Of a stretch of DNA of 6,784 nucleotides, positions 5,729 to 6,784 are shown piece after piece (the stretch's first letter is position 1; every line of letters begins with the position of its first letter). This DNA comes from an uncultured Desulfovibrio sp. (GTDB lineage Bacteria; Desulfobacterota; Desulfovibrionia; Desulfovibrionales; Desulfovibrionaceae): NCBI GenBank assembly GCA_947176055.1, contig CAMWPE010000133.1, positions 1 through 6,784 on the forward strand, read 5' to 3'. Below the pieces are notes generated by a model. The model made no database searches. It was not told where the DNA came from and was given only the letters and a program-made list of their open reading frames with translations. A program made the position numbers and the translations under genes.

Positions 5729-6429
5729 TGGCCGTATCGGAAATTATAGGCTCGTGCGAGCTTTATCTGGGCGATTGCTACGATATTTTGCCGCTGGTGT
5801 CCGGAGCGACAGCGATTGTGACGGATCCGCCCTATAATTGCACTGATAATCAATGGGATCAGGAAATTGATCTTGAGCGATTCTGGTCGCTTGCGAAAGC
5901 GGCGGCGAAAAAGAACGCCGCTTTTTGCGTCTTCTGCATGACCAGATTCGCGGGTCTGTTGTGGAAATCAAATCAAAAGGACTTCCGGTACGATTATGTC
6001 TATAAAAAACCCGTTCCGTCTGGATTCCTTAACGCGAGAAAAAATCCATTAAGAGCGCATGAGCTGGTTTACATCTTTTATCAGAGGTTTCCAGTATACA
6101 ATCCTCAAATGCGATTGGGGCGACCGTACAGAAAGAAAGCTAGAAACGACTCGACAAATTATAGCAAGTTTACTCCTCTCTTATTGATAAATACTTCCGG
6201 CGAACGCTATCCTCTTTCGATCATCGAAGCTAAACATGAAAGCCTTTTTTATAAAAAGACAGAATTTGAGCGGCATCCGACGCAAAAGTCGGTAGCCGCG
6301 CTGTCGTTTCTGGTGAAAACCTACTCCAATGCGGGAGATATTATTCTCGATCCATTCATGGGATCCGGATCAACCGGAGTAGCCTGCGTCCAGACAGGAC
6401 GCCGTTTTATCGGAATAGAAAGAGAATGA
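5728..6429 (+). CDS. Phage DNA methyltransferase, beta class (N6_N4_Mtase), C-terminal tail cut by an in-frame TGA
   Basis: The 233-residue product has the catalytic motif DPPYN (33-37) near the N-terminus and the S-adenosylmethionine motif DPFMGSGSTG (208-217) near the C-terminus, the order of beta-class enzymes. DPPY favours N6-adenine methylation but N4-cytosine cannot be excluded. Other family landmarks are SGFLNARKNPLRAHELVYIF (98-117), NPQM (125-128) and HPTQKSVAAL (183-192). The protein stops at TGA 6427-6429 after RRFIGIERE, whereas related enzymes continue with a helix of the type KYFEIAKERI; such a helix, KWFETARARI, follows in the same frame. Both main motifs are kept, so the short form may still be active. 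Lying between the large terminase and later head genes, it probably modifies phage DNA against host restriction. The target sequence is unknown. Confidence 0.88.
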   Translation: MAVSEIIGSCELYLGDCYDILPLVSGATAIVTDPPYNCTDNQWDQEIDLERFWSLAKAAAKKNAAFCVFCMTRFAGLLWKSNQKDFRYDYVYKKPVPSGFLNARKNPLRAHELVYIFYQRFPVYNPQMRLGRPYRKKARNDSTNYSKFTPLLLINTSGERYPLSIIEAKHESLFYKKTEFERHPTQKSVAALSFLVKTYSNAGDIILDPFMGSGSTGVACVQTGRRFIGIERE

Positions 6430-6501
6430 AAATGGTTTGAGACAGCGCGCGCGAGAATAACCGCCGCCTATCGGGAACTTGAGTCGGCAGCCGGCCAGTA
6501 A
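6430..6501 (+). other. In-frame C-terminal remainder of the methyltransferase after TGA
   Basis: After TGA 6427-6429 the same frame continues for 23 codons (KWFETARARITAAYREL and six more) to TAA 6499-6501. The segment matches the last conserved helix of this methyltransferase family, where [KR][YW]F-x2-A-x3-RI is usual. It has no start codon or ribosome binding site of its own, so it is either lost by a nonsense mutation or made only by readthrough, giving a 257-residue protein. Confidence 0.75.
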
Positions 6502-6528
6502 TCGCGCTGAAGCTATCGGGAGACAATA

Positions 6529-6720
6529 ATGAAACGCGAAGAGTTTATAAAATGCCGGAACGAAATTTTATCCGTACTAAAAAAATATAACGCGGAGGAC
6601 TGGACGCCGATTCGCATCCTGACCTCCGCAATTAACGACATTGCCAATGAGCGCGGATATCAGGTAAAACTCACTTTTTTTGTTCTTCCAGATTTTGGCG
6701 GAGACGATGATAAAAATTAG
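6529..6720 (+). CDS. Small hypothetical protein (63 residues)
   Basis: I do not recognise this protein. It has a charged helical start (KREEFIKCRNEILSVLKKYN), a middle with WTPIRILTSAINDIANERG and a short hydrophobic, acidic end (LTFFVLPDFGGDDDKN). It shows no membrane segment and no cysteine cluster. GGGAG at 6518-6522 stands 6 bases before ATG 6529, a good start signal. It ends with TAG and overlaps the start of the next gene by 14 bases. Small proteins in this place, between terminase and portal genes, often have unknown accessory roles. Confidence 0.6.
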   Translation: MKREEFIKCRNEILSVLKKYNAEDWTPIRILTSAINDIANERGYQVKLTFFVLPDFGGDDDKN

Positions 6721-6784
6721 AGAAATCGTCGGCCAGCTCATTCGCATATTCAAGACATTTTTCTCGATTCGCTCCATTAACAGG
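6707..6784 (+). CDS. Start of the next gene (partial, unidentified)
   Basis: ATG 6707 opens a frame that runs to the window edge without a stop (26 codons, starting MIKIREIVGQLIRIFKTF). GGAG at 6700-6703 lies upstream, at a rather short distance of 3 bases. By gene order in Mu-like phages the next expected gene is the portal protein (gp29, DUF935), but the visible residues, basic and hydrophobic, are not enough to confirm it; a small separate protein is equally possible. Confidence 0.45.
   Translation, partial: MIKIREIVGQLIRIFKTFFSIRSINR

Overview
This window looks like part of a Mu-like (transposable) prophage or phage from a Gram-negative bacterium. The evidence is a GemA/Mu gp16-family protein at the left, a lysis cassette whose overlapping Rz/Rz1-type spanin pair only makes sense for a host with an outer membrane, and a packaging module ending in a Mu gp28-type large terminase. 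All genes are on the + strand. The host cannot be named from the sequence. A desulfovibrio-like or other host-associated proteobacterium is a guess based on the style of the GH108 endolysin and the gene order.

Region 1 (1-1399) is the end of the early/middle block: the tail of an unknown gene, gemA, a small helix-turn-helix plus four-cysteine protein, and a cysteine-rich protein with a C-terminal MerR/excisionase-type helix-turn-helix. The last two occupy the place where Mu carries its middle/late activators Mor and C, and no recognisable Mor/C homologue is present. A strong rho-independent terminator (1440-1477) closes this block.

Region 2 (1501-about 3650) is the lysis block: a GH108 endolysin with an EF-hand-like loop, a small holin-like membrane protein, an i-spanin frame broken by two TAG codons, an intact o-spanin lipoprotein overlapping its end, a membrane-anchored coiled-coil protein with three 11-residue repeats, and a small coiled-coil protein. 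Region 3 (3651-6784) is packaging and DNA modification: a small-terminase-like HTH protein, the large terminase, a beta-class DNA methyltransferase, a 63-residue protein and the start of another gene. Neighbouring genes from 2103 to 5728 mostly overlap by 1-4 bases (ATGA, TAATG, TGATG), which fits one translationally coupled late operon.

The most notable observation is that two otherwise well-conserved frames carry in-frame stops: TAG twice in the i-spanin and TGA near the end of the methyltransferase, with recognisable protein continuing after each. Each stop is one C-to-T change away from a sensible codon (CAG, CAG, CGA). TAG and TGA also serve as ordinary terminators in the same window, so prophage decay is the simplest reading; stop-codon readthrough or suppression is the more interesting alternative. 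No stretch longer than about 100 bases lacks a coding call.
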